A DNA stretch of 64,000 bases. Source: Pseudoxanthomonas jiangsuensis (lineage in GTDB: Bacteria; Pseudomonadota; Gammaproteobacteria; Xanthomonadales; Xanthomonadaceae). Shown in pieces: positions 10,509-23,705 of this stretch. Both the position numbers and the translations under genes were made by a program. The notes below the pieces were generated by a model, which ran no database searches, was not told where the DNA came from, and saw only the letters and a program-made list of their open reading frames with translations. Numbering within the stretch: the stretch's first letter is position 1; each line of letters starts with the position of its first letter. Where the stretch lies: positions 1 through 64,000 of the forward strand of contig NZ_PDWL01000021.1 of assembly GCF_010093185.1 (NCBI RefSeq), written 5' to 3'.

Positions 10509-11446
10509 GCCGTGAACCGCTGCACCAGTTCCTGCTGCTGCGCCTGGCTCAGCAGGGGCCCGCGGCCGGCCTTGAGCTGGTCCACCTGGCGGTGCGGCTT
10601 GCCGGTGGCCGGGATCACCACGGTCACCGCCGGATGGCTGATCGCGAACTTCAGGAACAGCTGCGCCCACGAGGTGACGCCGACCTCGCCAGCCCAGGCC
10701 GGCAGCGGCACGTCCTTCACCTTCGCGAACAGCCTGCCGTCGTCGAAGGCGCGGTTGACGATCACCGCCACGCCCTTGTCCTGCGCCAGCGGCAGCACCG
10801 TCTTCGCCGCGCCGGTGGCGTTGACCGAGTAGTGGATCTGGATGAAGTCCAGCTTCTCGCCGCGCAGGATCGCCTCCAGCTCGGGCAGGCCGGCGTCGGT
10901 GTAGTGGGTGACGCCGACGTATTTCGTCCCGCCCTGCGCCTGCAGCTCGCGCGCGTAGGGCAGCTGCCGGCGCCAGTCGCGCAGGTTGTGGACCTGCAGC
11001 AGCTCGACCTTGTCGGTGCGCAGCCGGCGCAGCGACTGCGCCCATTGCTCCTTCGCGGCCTGCGCGCTGTCGGCGGCGATCTTGGTGGCCAGGAACGCCT
11101 TGCTCCGCCAGCCGCCCTCGGCCAGCAGCCGGCCGACCACCTCGTCGGAGCGGCCGTAGTTGGGCGCGGTGTCGATCACCGAACCGCCGCCTTCGAAGAA
11201 GCGCTTCACCGTCTCCTGCAACTGGGCGTATTCGGGCGAATCGAAGGCCACGTCGTAGCTGCCGGAGGTGCCGGCGCCGATCACCGGCAGGCGCTGACCG
11301 CTGGAGGGGATCGGCCGGGTCAGCAGGGGCCCGGCGGGCGGTTCGGCGGCGGCCAACAGGCGGCCCGGGAAGGACAGCCCCAGGCCCGCCGCGGAGGCGG
11401 CAAGGGCGGAACCGGCGAGGAAGCGGCGGCGCGAGTGCGGGTTCAT
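10505..11446 (-). CDS. Tat-exported aldo/keto reductase
   Basis: Aldo/keto reductase family protein, 313 aa. It begins with a twin-arginine signal (SRRRFLAGSALAAS) and an AxA cleavage region near residue 33, so it is predicted to be exported folded to the periplasm. The AKR active-site elements are present: Asp and Tyr in VIDTAPNYGRSDE, Lys in FLATKIAAD, His in LLQVHNL. A periplasmic AKR is unusual because NADPH is cytoplasmic; Tat export of the holo-protein with cofactor could explain it. It is translationally coupled (ATGA) to the downstream transporter gene. The substrate is unknown. Confidence 0.87.
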   Translation of the reverse strand: MNPHSRRRFLAGSALAASAAGLGLSFPGRLLAAAEPPAGPLLTRPIPSSGQRLPVIGAGTSGSYDVAFDSPEYAQLQETVKRFFEGGGSVIDTAPNYGRSDEVVGRLLAEGGWRSKAFLATKIAADSAQAAKEQWAQSLRRLRTDKVELLQVHNLRDWRRQLPYARELQAQGGTKYVGVTHYTDAGLPELEAILRGEKLDFIQIHYSVNATGAAKTVLPLAQDKGVAVIVNRAFDDGRLFAKVKDVPLPAWAGEVGVTSWAQLFLKFAISHPAVTVVIPATGKPHRQVDQLKAGRGPLLSQAQQQELVQRFTA

Positions 11447-11609
11447 GGTCGTGACTCCCTGGACTGACGGCGCGAAGCGGCCAGGGCGATCCTACCCCCC
11501 GCTCCCGGCCGGCACATATGCCGATGGGTACGCTCCGCGCGCGCCCGCGGCATGAGCCGATCGACACCGTGGATCGGGGCGATAGCCGCCCCGTGGTATC
11601 CTGCGCGCC

Positions 11610-11745
11610 CTCCTTTGGGGAGTAGCCTGCTCCGCGCATCGCGCACGGAGCGTCCGCGTCAACACACTCGGCCCGTCGCGGCCGTGGCGCGGACACCCGG
11701 GACCTGGATCCGGGGACTGGCGAGACCAACGGTCTGTCGGTGCGT
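11610..11745 (+). promoter_or_regulatory. yybP-ykoY manganese riboswitch
   Basis: The leader of mntP contains the two hallmark blocks of the yybP-ykoY class: TTTGGGGAGTAGCC at 11614-11627 and GGCGAGACCAACGG at 11719-11732, separated by GC-rich segments able to form the internal helices. The class senses Mn2+ and is established upstream of mntP-type exporters in proteobacteria. Boundaries are approximate. Fifty nt separate it from the ATG, enough for an expression platform. High Mn2+ is expected to raise MntP synthesis. Confidence 0.85.
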
Positions 11746-11795
11746 CTGTGGCTGGACGCCGGTGGGCCGTGTCCGCCTCCGGCCCGGTAGTCCCG

Positions 11796-12365
11796 ATGAA
11801 CCTGTTGTCCATCCTCCTGATCGGCCTGGCCATGTCCACCGACGCGTTCGCCGCGGCCGTGGGCAAGGGCGCGGCGATGCAGCGCCCGCGCTTCCGCGAG
11901 GCCCTGCGCGCCGGCCTGATCTTCGGCGCGATCGAGGCCGTCACTCCCCTGCTCGGCTGGCTGCTGGGCACCGCCGCTTCGCGCTACATCACCGCCTGGG
12001 ACCACTGGATCGCCTTCACCGTGCTGAGCCTGCTGGGCCTGCACATGGTCTGGAACGGCGTCCGCGGCGACGGCGACGCACAGGAGAAGCCGCGGCGGCA
12101 CGGCTTCTGGGCGCTGGCGGCCACCGGCCTGGGCACCAGCATCGATGCGATGGCGGTGGGCGTGAGCCTGGCCTTCCTCGACGTCCACATCGGCGTGGTC
12201 GCCCTGGTGATTGGCCTGTGCACCCTGGTAATGGTCACCGCCGGGATCATGCTCGGCCGCGCGCTCGGCGCCCTGGCCGGCAAGCGCGCCGAGATCGTCG
12301 GCGGCATGATCCTGCTGGTGATCGGCGCGGCGATCCTGTACGAGCACCTGTCCGGCGCGGCCTGA
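11796..12365 (+). CDS. mntP: Manganese efflux pump MntP
   Basis: Inner-membrane Mn2+ exporter, 189 aa, six hydrophobic helices. It carries the paired family motifs with membrane-embedded acidic residues: [16 protein letters not shown] near residues 8-23 and [17 protein letters not shown] near residue 110, reflecting internal duplication. Length matches the family (about 190 aa). I chose the ATG at 11796; upstream extension would translate the riboswitch. The preceding yybP-ykoY riboswitch directly supports the Mn2+ function. The gene ends 4 bp from the convergent uspA stop. Confidence 0.95.
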   Translation: MNLLSILLIGLAMSTDAFAAAVGKGAAMQRPRFREALRAGLIFGAIEAVTPLLGWLLGTAASRYITAWDHWIAFTVLSLLGLHMVWNGVRGDGDAQEKPRRHGFWALAATGLGTSIDAMAVGVSLAFLDVHIGVVALVIGLCTLVMVTAGIMLGRALGALAGKRAEIVGGMILLVIGAAILYEHLSGAA

Positions 12366-12369
12366 GCCC

Positions 12370-12816
12370 TCAGCGCACCACCAGCACCGGCACCTTCGAA
12401 TGCGCCAGCACCGCCTGGGTCTGGCTGCCGAGCAGCACCCGGCCCAGGCCACTGCGGCCATGCGAGGCCATCACCACCAGGCCCGCACCGTGCGCCTCGG
12501 CCGCCTGGACGATGGCCTGGGCCGGATAGGCATCGGCCACGTGCAGGGTCTCGCAGGCCACGCCCGCGCCGGCCGCGCGGCCGATCGCGTCCTCGAGGAT
12601 CTTCCGCGCCGCCTGGGCGCAACCCTGGGCGTACTGTTCCTGCATCTTCGGGTCGGCGGCCAGCGCCAGGGCGTCGTCGAAGCCCTGCATCCACGGCTCA
12701 GTGACGGTCAGCACCAGCACCGGCGCCTTCAGCCCCGCGGCCAGCTCCAATCCGTGCTGCAGGCCCTTGGCCGACAGTTCCGAACCGTCGGTGGCGATCA
12801 GGATGCGCGCGTACAT
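12370..12816 (-). CDS. Universal stress protein (UspA family)
   Basis: Single-domain universal stress protein, 148 aa, cytoplasmic. It starts MYARILIATDGSE, the standard first strand and Asp-containing loop. It ends with ASHGRSGLGRVLLGS, the ATP-binding glycine-rich type of motif, followed by VPVLVVR. The ATG at 12816 is used; the 12-residue upstream extension has no family similarity. The gene is convergent with mntP. The regulatory trigger is not visible in the sequence. Confidence 0.9.
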   Translation of the reverse strand: MYARILIATDGSELSAKGLQHGLELAAGLKAPVLVLTVTEPWMQGFDDALALAADPKMQEQYAQGCAQAARKILEDAIGRAAGAGVACETLHVADAYPAQAIVQAAEAHGAGLVVMASHGRSGLGRVLLGSQTQAVLAHSKVPVLVVR

Positions 12817-12886
12817 GGCGTTCTCCGGCAGATGCGTGCGCCCATTGCACACCCGCCACCGCCCCGAGGCAATGGCACCTCGCCCC

Positions 12887-12993
12887 TGTAGGAGCCGGTC
12901 TTGCCGGCGACCGTGGAGGCGGACGCATCACTGGCACCCGGTTTCACGCAGACGCATCCACCATGGCGGTCGCCGGCAAGACCGGCTCCTACA
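12887..12993. repeat. 107-bp palindromic repeat element, copy 2
   Basis: Same length and ends as the copy at 6061-6167, but inverted: its reverse complement aligns with copy 1 across the interior with only scattered substitutions. Terminal arms of about 26 nt are perfect inverted repeats. It lies between uspA and the 3' end of uvrD, in an intergenic space without other features. Confidence 0.85.
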
Positions 12994-13031
12994 ACGCACG
13001 GATGCCGCACGCGACCGCGGCAACCCCGCCC

Positions 13032-15224
13032 CTACACCGGCTTGAGGTTGGCGAACGCCAGCACCAGCCACTTGCTGCCGGCGTCGTCGAAGTTCACCTG
13101 CACCCGGGCGTGGGCACCGCTGCCCTCGTAGTCGGTGACCGTGCCGCGGCCGAAGCTGGCGTGGACCACGCCCTGCCCCAGCTTCAATGCGGGCTGCTCC
13201 AACAGGGAATGACCCAGCACCGGGTGCGCCGCCCGCGGCGGCGCGGCCATCGGCCGGGCGACCTGGACCCGCGGCCGCACCTCGTTGAGCAGGTGCCCGG
13301 GGATCTCGCGCAGGAAGCGCGAAGGCATGCCGTACATGTCCATGCCGTGGATCCTCCGGCTCTCGGCATAGGTCAGCACCAGCTTGTGCCGGGCGCGGGT
13401 GATGCCGACGTAGGCCAGGCGCCTTTCCTCCTCCAGCCGGCCGCTCTCCTCCAGCGACTTGCTGCTGGGGAACACGCCCTCCTCCACCCCGACCAGGAAC
13501 ACCAGCGGGAACTCCAGACCCTTGGCCGAATGCAGGGTCATCAGCTGCACCCCGTCCTCGTCGGCCTGGGCCTGGCCCTCGCCGGCCTCCAGCGCCGCGT
13601 AGGACAGGAACGCGACCAGCTCGCTCATGCTTTCCTGGTCGTCGTCCAGCTCGGCCCGCGAGAAGCGCGAGGCGACCGAGACCAGCTCGTCCAGGTTCTC
13701 CAGCCGCGACTCGGCGTCGAGCTGGCCGCGCGACTCGCTGGCCCAGTGCTCGCGCAGGCCGGAACGGCCGAGCACGTGGTCCACCCGGTCCTTCAGCGCC
13801 AGGTCGGTGGTCTCCGCGTCCAGCGCCTCGATCAGCGACAGGAACCCGGCCACCGCGTTGCGCGCGCGCGCAGCCAGCGCGTTTTCGGCCACCAGCGCTG
13901 TGGCCGCCTGCCACAGCGACGAAGAGGCCTCGCGCGCACGCCGCCGCACCTCGTCCAAGGTGCGGTCGCCGATCCCGCGCGCCGGGGTGTTGACCGTGCG
14001 CTCGAACGCGGCGTCGTCGGCGCGGCTGGCGACCAGGCGCAGATAGGCCAGGGTGTCCTTGATCTCGGCGCGCTCGAAGAAGCGCATGCCGCCGTACACC
14101 CGGTAAGGCACCTGCTCGGCCAGCAGCACCTCTTCCAGCGCGCGCGACTGCGCGTTGCTGCGGTAGAGCACCGCCGCCTCGCGCCAGCTGCCGCCGTCGC
14201 GCACCCACTGGCGGATGCGCTCGACCACGAAGCGGGCCTCGTCCATCTCGTTGTAGGCCGCGTACACATCCACCGCCTCGCCCTCGCCGCTGTCGGTCCA
14301 CAGCTGCTTGCCGATCCGGTCGGGGTTGTGCGAGATCACCGCGTTGGCGGCGTTGAGGATGTTGGCGGAGGAGCGGTAGTTCTGCTCCAGGCGGATGGTC
14401 TTCGCCCCCGGGAAGTCGCGCAGGAACTGCTGCACGTTCTCCACCTTGGCCCCGCGCCAGCCGTAGATGGCCTGGTCGTCGTCGCCGACCACGAACACGC
14501 GGCCGCTGTCGCCGGCCAGCACCCGCACGAACGCGTACTGGATCGCGTTGGTGTCCTGGAACTCGTCGATCAGCAGGTCGCGGAAGCGGGTGCGGTAGTG
14601 CGCCAGCAGGGCCGGGTTGTCGCGCAGCAGCTCGTGTGCGCGCAAAAGCAGCTCGGCGAAGTCGACCAGGCCGGCGCGGTCGCAGCGTTCCTGGTACAGC
14701 TCGTAGGCGCGGCGCAGGGCGTCGGTCCAAGGATCGTCGCCGGGCTGGATGTGGTGCGGGCGCCGGCCCTCGTCCTTCTGCGCGTTGATCCACCAGGCGA
14801 TCTGCCGCGGCGGGAAGCGGCCGTCGTCCAGCTCCAGCTGCTGGGCCACGCGCTTGACCAGGCGCAGCTGGTCGTCGCTGTCCAGCACCTGGAAGGCCTC
14901 GGGCAGCCGGGCTTCGTTCCAGTGCAGGCGCAGGAGGCGGTGGGCGATGCCGTGGAAGGTGCCGATCCACATCCCGCGCGCGCCGTGGCGCAGCTGGGCG
15001 TCGGCGCGCGCGCGCATCTCGCCGGCGGCCTTGTTGGTGAAGGTGACCGCGAGAATCCCGTGCGCCGGCACCCCCAGGACCTCGTTGAGCCAGGCGATGC
15101 GGTGGGTCAGGACCCGGGTCTTGCCGGAACCGGCGCCGGCCAGGACCAGGTAATGCCCCGGCGGGGCGGACACGGCCTCGCGCTGGGCGGCGTTGAGGTC
15201 GTCGAGCAGGTGGGAGACATCCAT
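13032..15224 (-). CDS. uvrD: DNA helicase II (UvrD)
   Basis: Superfamily 1A 3'-5' DNA helicase, 730 aa, for mismatch and nucleotide excision repair. Helicase motif I is AGAGSGKTR near residue 30, Ia is VTFTNKAAGEM, motif II is LLIDEFQDTN, motif III is GDDDQAIYGWRG, motif V/VI includes LMTLHSAKGLEF and YVGITRARHKL. The C-terminus (VVHASFGRGTVTDYEG to LAFANLKPV) is the UvrD-type Tudor-like tail that distinguishes it from Rep. The ATG at 15224 is preceded by TAGAAT (15231-15236) with a 6-nt gap, so leaderless transcription is predicted. Confidence 0.96.
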   Translation of the reverse strand: MDVSHLLDDLNAAQREAVSAPPGHYLVLAGAGSGKTRVLTHRIAWLNEVLGVPAHGILAVTFTNKAAGEMRARADAQLRHGARGMWIGTFHGIAHRLLRLHWNEARLPEAFQVLDSDDQLRLVKRVAQQLELDDGRFPPRQIAWWINAQKDEGRRPHHIQPGDDPWTDALRRAYELYQERCDRAGLVDFAELLLRAHELLRDNPALLAHYRTRFRDLLIDEFQDTNAIQYAFVRVLAGDSGRVFVVGDDDQAIYGWRGAKVENVQQFLRDFPGAKTIRLEQNYRSSANILNAANAVISHNPDRIGKQLWTDSGEGEAVDVYAAYNEMDEARFVVERIRQWVRDGGSWREAAVLYRSNAQSRALEEVLLAEQVPYRVYGGMRFFERAEIKDTLAYLRLVASRADDAAFERTVNTPARGIGDRTLDEVRRRAREASSSLWQAATALVAENALAARARNAVAGFLSLIEALDAETTDLALKDRVDHVLGRSGLREHWASESRGQLDAESRLENLDELVSVASRFSRAELDDDQESMSELVAFLSYAALEAGEGQAQADEDGVQLMTLHSAKGLEFPLVFLVGVEEGVFPSSKSLEESGRLEEERRLAYVGITRARHKLVLTYAESRRIHGMDMYGMPSRFLREIPGHLLNEVRPRVQVARPMAAPPRAAHPVLGHSLLEQPALKLGQGVVHASFGRGTVTDYEGSGAHARVQVNFDDAGSKWLVLAFANLKPV

Positions 15225-15301
15225 GCGGCCATTCTACCGGCCGGGCGTCTCAGACCCTGAGGGCGATGCGGCGTCCCCAGGTCCCTGGCGTTCCGCTCCC
15301 T

Positions 15302-15928
15302 TCAGTGCGCCTCGTGTTCGCGCTTGGCACTGGTGTTCGTCATCAGCTTGTCGGTCCAGGCGATGCCGATGGCCGAGAGGATGAACACGACGTGGATGAT
15401 GGTCTGCCAGAGCACGCCGTCGGTGGTCAGGGTGCTGCAGCGGGTGGCGCCAAGGTTGGCGGCGGCGGTGGCCAGCAGCTCCGGCGGGCAGAACGGCAGG
15501 CCGTTCAGGGTCCCGGCGGCGATGAAGGTCTTGAGCAGATGGATCGAGGAGATGCCGATGATCGCCATCGCCAGCTTCACCTTCAGCACCGAGGCGTTGA
15601 CGTGGCTCAGCCACTCCGGCTGGTCCGGGTGGCCTTCCAGGCGCAGGCGCGAGACGAAGGTCTCGTAGCCACCGACGATCACCATCACCAGCAGGTTGGA
15701 GATCATCACCACGTCGATCAGGCCCAGCACGATCAGCATGATCTGCTGCTCGCCCATCGACGGCGCGTCGTGAATCAGGTGCCACAGCTCCTTGGCGAAC
15801 AGGAACACGTACACGCACTGGGCCACGATCAGGCCCAGGTACAGCGGCAGCTGCAGCCAGCGCGAGGCGAAGATCAGGGTGGAAAGCGGGCTCAGGCGCG
15901 GGCTTCCGGAAGACGTGGGCGCGGACAT
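15302..15928 (-). CDS. yqhA: YqhA/UPF0114 family membrane protein
   Basis: Integral membrane protein, 208 aa, of the TIGR00645/UPF0114 (YqhA) family, function unknown. At least four hydrophobic helices are visible. Conserved-looking parts are [12 protein letters not shown] near residue 25, [25 protein letters not shown] and the [19 protein letters not shown] segment. The ATG at 15928 is preferred over the longer frame to 16051, whose first 41 residues are low-complexity GC-rich sequence. It stands alone between uvrD and a divergent GST gene. Confidence 0.85.
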   Translation of the reverse strand: MSAPTSSGSPRLSPLSTLIFASRWLQLPLYLGLIVAQCVYVFLFAKELWHLIHDAPSMGEQQIMLIVLGLIDVVMISNLLVMVIVGGYETFVSRLRLEGHPDQPEWLSHVNASVLKVKLAMAIIGISSIHLLKTFIAAGTLNGLPFCPPELLATAAANLGATRCSTLTTDGVLWQTIIHVVFILSAIGIAWTDKLMTNTSAKREHEAH

Positions 15929-16108
15929 GGGGCGGAGATGATCTGAGGGGACGGCGCAGGGTAACGGCCGCCCCACGCGCTGCCAAGCGCCTCCCGGCTC
16001 CCGCAGCAGGCCCGCCACACCCCTGCAACACTGCGATCCGCGGCCCCGCACCGGGCCGACACGGGCGCCGGCCTACACTCGCAGCTCCCGACGCACGGCG
16101 CCGCGAGC

Positions 16109-16795
16109 ATGATCGACCTGTACTACTGGCCCACCCCCAACGGCCACAAGATCACCCTGTTCCTCGAGGAGGCCGGCCTGCCCTACCGGATCAAGCCGGT
16201 GAACATCGGCAAGGGCGACCAGTTCCAGCCCGAGTTCCTCGCGTTCTCCCCGAACAACAAGATGCCGGCGATCGTCGACCACGCCCCGGCCGACGGCGGC
16301 GGCCCCCTGGGCGTGTTCGAGTCCGGCGCGATCCTGCGCTATCTCGCCGACAAGATCGGCCGCTTCGGCGGGGAAGACCTGCGTGGCCGGGTGGAAGTGG
16401 ATGAATGGCTGGCCTGGCAGATCGCCGGCCAGGGCCCGATGACCGGCCAGTACGGCCACTTCACCAGCTACGCCCCGGAGAAGATCGACTACGCCATCGA
16501 CCGCTACACCCGCGAAGTGCAGCGCCTGCTGGGCGTGCTCGACAAGCGCCTGGCCGGCCGTGCCTTCATCGCCGGCGACGACTACACCATCGCCGACATG
16601 GCCGCCTACCCGTGGATCAACCCCTACACCAAGGCGCCGCTGGACCTGGAGCCGTATCCCGAACTGCGCCGCTGGCACGCCAGCATCGCCGCCCGCCCGG
16701 CCACCGGACGCGCCTACGCGCTGACGAAGCAGGTGAACCCGGATGCCGGCAAGCCGCTGAGCGAGGAAGAGCGCAAGCAGTTGTTCGGGCGCTGA
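16109..16795 (+). CDS. Glutathione S-transferase family protein (YfcG/YghU-like)
   Basis: Glutathione S-transferase of the nu/YfcG-like type, 228 aa, cytoplasmic. The thioredoxin-fold N-terminal domain starts LYYWPTPNGHKITLFLEEAG, where the Thr-Pro-Asn of the family's glutathione site is present, and has the cis-Pro MPAIVDH and FESGAILRYLA. The helical C-terminal domain holds TIADMAAYPWI. Family members are disulfide-bond oxidoreductases using two glutathiones. A TACACT hexamer (16075-16080) may be its -10. It is divergent from yqhA. Confidence 0.88.
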   Translation: MIDLYYWPTPNGHKITLFLEEAGLPYRIKPVNIGKGDQFQPEFLAFSPNNKMPAIVDHAPADGGGPLGVFESGAILRYLADKIGRFGGEDLRGRVEVDEWLAWQIAGQGPMTGQYGHFTSYAPEKIDYAIDRYTREVQRLLGVLDKRLAGRAFIAGDDYTIADMAAYPWINPYTKAPLDLEPYPELRRWHASIAARPATGRAYALTKQVNPDAGKPLSEEERKQLFGR

Positions 16796-16845
16796 GGCGG
16801 CGGATGGGGCACGGTGCCGGGACAGCGGCACCGTGACGCGGCGCT

Positions 16846-17553
16846 TCAGTCGACCGATGCCTGCCGCGTCGAGATCCAGGCATGGATCAGGCCGGCCTGG
16901 AAGAACGGCACCGGCAGGTCGAAGCCGCCGGCCCGCAGGATCGCCTCGACCTGCGCCGGCGGCAGCACGCCGACGTCCTCGGCGTAGGCCCGGCGCATGC
17001 GCTCGATCGCCTCCGGCGACAGGTCGGCCCCGGCCATCATCGTCATCCAGGCCTGCAGCAGCAGCTCATATTCGGGCGAGGCCACATCGGAGGCCAGGTC
17101 AGAACTGGCCAGGCGCCCGCCCGGCACCAGCCGCCGGGCGATGCCGCGGAAGAACTCCGCCCGCGCCCCGGCATCGAGGATGAACTGCGAGACCAGGAAG
17201 CAGGTGGCCGCGTCGTGGGCCGGCCCGGCCGGCAGCGTTTCCAGGTAACCGGCATGGAACCGGCAGCGGTCGAGGAATCCCTCCTCGGCCGCTCTGCGCC
17301 GGGCGACGTCCAGCATCGCCCCGGACGGATCGACCGCGGTGAAGCGCCAGCCGGGGAAGCGCTGCGCCAGATGCGCCATCTCCACCCCGGTGCCCACGCC
17401 CACGCACAGGATGCGCGCCTCGCCCGGCAGCCCGGCGAACACCGACTCCAGCAGGAAATGCAGGCACTGGCGGATCGGCGCGGTCTTCTCCCACTGGCGG
17501 TCGTAGCCGGCGGCCTGCTGGTCGAAGAGGGTCTTGAGGGCTTCGGGCTGCAT
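16846..17553 (-). CDS. Class I SAM-dependent methyltransferase
   Basis: Class I methyltransferase, 235 aa. Motif I is ILCVGVGTGVEMAHLA near residue 48, motif II FTAVDPSGAMLDVAR, with a later LVPGGRLASSDLA post-motif. The substrate is not identifiable from sequence; small-molecule or ubiquinone-type methylation are possibilities only. The gene is convergent with the GST gene. The lower-GC orphan at 17623 lies upstream in the same orientation, with a 69-bp gap. Confidence 0.82.
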   Translation of the reverse strand: MQPEALKTLFDQQAAGYDRQWEKTAPIRQCLHFLLESVFAGLPGEARILCVGVGTGVEMAHLAQRFPGWRFTAVDPSGAMLDVARRRAAEEGFLDRCRFHAGYLETLPAGPAHDAATCFLVSQFILDAGARAEFFRGIARRLVPGGRLASSDLASDVASPEYELLLQAWMTMMAGADLSPEAIERMRRAYAEDVGVLPPAQVEAILRAGGFDLPVPFFQAGLIHAWISTRQASVD

Positions 17554-17622
17554 GGTTCTCTCTGCGGATGGATCAAAGGCCGTGCACGTCTCGGCTGCAC
17601 TCTGATCCCGGTTCTCGCTTGA

Positions 17623-17967
17623 TCATTCGACTGATGCCGCACACTTCCTGGTGAGCCCTTCCAGCTCCTTGAACAGCACCGGGTCGTGGGAAGTGAAGTT
17701 GAAGCAGGATTTCCCCTGCATCTTCCTGCGAAGCCCATCGCTGACGCCATCCAGCAGGCCTGGATCCTCGTATATGGGCATCAAGTGATAGCTCACATAG
17801 GACTTCTTCACCTGTACCGCGCCGAAGAACTTCGGCTTGGCTGTTGCCGCGGCAGCAGGAATCTCGACATAGAGACTGCCGGGCTCGTCCGTCTTGATCG
17901 ACATGCCGGAAGAGTGCTTGCGCAGCACCTTGGACAACGCCGCAAACGTTGAATCGAAATCTTGCAT
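17623..17967 (-). CDS. Low-GC orphan, DUF1801-like hypothetical protein
   Basis: A 114-aa soluble protein starting MQDFDSTFAALSKVL. The central region KKSYVSYHLMPIYEDPGLL and KMQGKSCFNFTS resembles DUF1801/YdhG-like proteins (function unknown); I am not certain of the family. Base composition and codon use are visibly less GC-rich than in all neighbours, suggesting recent acquisition. I chose the ATG at 17967; the extra upstream 16 residues to 18015 look non-coding. Its upstream flank contains a sequence resembling the right end of an integron attC site, but no complete site is seen. Confidence 0.65.
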   Translation of the reverse strand: MQDFDSTFAALSKVLRKHSSGMSIKTDEPGSLYVEIPAAAATAKPKFFGAVQVKKSYVSYHLMPIYEDPGLLDGVSDGLRRKMQGKSCFNFTSHDPVLFKELEGLTRKCAASVE

Positions 17968-20567
<2,600 letters not shown>

Positions 20568-20620
20568 ATTTCGCCCGCGCCGCAAAGGCGGCGCGGATTC
20601 CAGGACAGGAGGCCGTCCCG

Positions 20621-21118
20621 ATGCACGCATCCAATCCGCCACCGCTTCCGGCTGCACGCGCCGGCTGGTGGCAGCGCCACTGGCGCTGGGCCGCACCGGT
20701 GCTGGTGCTGGCGGTCCTGCTGTTCCTGGCCGCCGGCATCGCCACCTTCGCGTTCGGGGTGATGGCCACGATGAAGTCCTCTGGGGCCTATCGCCAGGCC
20801 ATGGACCTCGCCCGCGCCGATCCGGAGCTGGGCGACGCGCTCGGCCGCCCGGTGAGCGCGGCCTGGTACCTCAGCGGATCGATCCACAACGAGAACGGGC
20901 GCAGCCGCGCCACGCTGGGCATTCCCCTGGAAGGGCCGCGCGGACATGCCGATCTGCAGGTCGAGGGGACGGGCCGGGACGGCGCCTGGACCTTCCAGGT
21001 GCTCGAAGCGCGGATCGACGCGGACGGCCGGGTGATCGACCTGCGCCGGGATGCCGGCGCGACGGTTACCGCCGACGGCACCCGGCGCAAGAGCGGCGCC
21101 AACCGCAAGGGCGACTGA
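20621..21118 (+). CDS. Coa1-like membrane protein
   Basis: A 165-aa protein with one transmembrane helix (about residues 24-45) after a short cytoplasmic Pro-rich segment. The extracytoplasmic part contains SGAYRQAMDLARADPELGDALG and SGSIHNENGRSRATLGIPL, the pattern of the cytochrome c oxidase assembly factor 1 (Coa1/Tim21-like) family in bacteria, where the role is not established. The start at 20621 has a strong ribosome site (CAGGAGG, 20607-20613). It lies 53 bp after the DPP IV gene and could be co-transcribed. Confidence 0.8.
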   Translation: MHASNPPPLPAARAGWWQRHWRWAAPVLVLAVLLFLAAGIATFAFGVMATMKSSGAYRQAMDLARADPELGDALGRPVSAAWYLSGSIHNENGRSRATLGIPLEGPRGHADLQVEGTGRDGAWTFQVLEARIDADGRVIDLRRDAGATVTADGTRRKSGANRKGD

Positions 21119-22708
<1,590 letters not shown>

Positions 22709-22711
22709 CAG

Positions 22712-23659
22712 TCACCGCGGCGGCGGCAGGCAGCCGTCGCGTCCGCGCAGGCTGGGCGCGGCGACCCGGTAGACATCGCCCTTGCCGGCCTTCGGCGCAC
22801 GCGCCGAACCGGTGACCAGCACATCGGCCGGGCGCGAGGCATCGACCACCGGCGCGTGCGTGCTGCCGCCTTCGACGTTGAACGACAGCGTCCACGGCTG
22901 CACGTCGGCATAGGCGGTTCCGTCGCAGGCGGACAGGTACAGGCGCGCCGTGCCGGCGGCCGCCTCGCCGCGCGAGAACAGCAGCACCCGGCCGCCGTCC
23001 AGCCAGGCCGCATCGATCTCGTCGGCGGCGGTGTTCGCTCCGGGAACCGCGGTCGGCGTGGCGAAGCCCAAGTTCCCACTACCCGCCACCGGCGCCGCGC
23101 CCTGCGCGCCCTTGCCCTCGCCAGCCGGTGCCACGCGAGCCACGAACAGGTCCAGCCCGCCCGCGCCGCCGTGGCCGTCGCTGGAAAAGAGCAGCCACGC
23201 GCCATCGGCCGATGGCGTGGGCGAGCGTTCGTCGCCGCGGGTGTTGACCGTCGCGCCCAGGTTCTCCACTTAGCCCCAGCCGCCGTCGGGCCGGACCGCG
23301 GCGCGGTACAGGTCGCGGCCGCCATGGCCGCCCTTGCGGTCGGAGACGAAGTACAGCCAGCGTCCGTCCGCGCTGAACGCCGGCTCGGATTCCTCTGCGG
23401 GCGTGTCCAGCGGCAGCGGCTGCGGATCGATCCAGCGGATGCCCTCGCGCCGCGCCTGCCACAGGTCGCCGCCGCCCGGCCCGCCGGCGCGGTCGGCGCT
23501 GCCCCAGACGATGCGCTGGCCATCCGGCGAGACGCTGGCGCGGCGCTCGTCGTCGCGGGTGGACACCGTCCACAGGCCTTCGATGCCGTATTCGGCCAGC
23601 TGCGCCTGCGCCGGGGCGCAGAGTAGACTGGCCATGAACGCGGCGCACAGACGCTTCAT
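22712..23659 (-). pseudogene. PD40/TolB-like beta-propeller protein, interrupted by an in-frame stop
   Basis: A signal peptide ([19 protein letters not shown]) is followed by WD40-like PD40 repeats: [42 protein letters not shown] and DGGRVLLFS. The frame is broken by a single TAA at 23270-23272, between PDGGWG and VENLGATVNT, in the same reading frame. No indel is needed: a GAA-to-TAA change would explain it, and both halves keep good coding character. Either a recent nonsense mutation or a sequencing error. The second half has an in-frame GTG directly after the stop (23269), so reinitiation is conceivable but would lack a signal peptide. Function unknown. Confidence 0.8.
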
Positions 23660-23705
23660 GGTGCACGCTCCCGGTCCAATCGATTCCTGGGGACTTATAG
23701 CAAGC

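Noticed and set aside
9204..12461. Very long minus-strand frame (1085 codons) and similar giant frames at 227-3352, 7243-10479, 29739-32303, 49391-53326 and 53272-56847
   Set aside because: At this GC content stop codons are rare in shadow frames. These are low-complexity Arg/Ala/Gly/Pro translations overlapping well-identified genes; only the recognised parts were kept.
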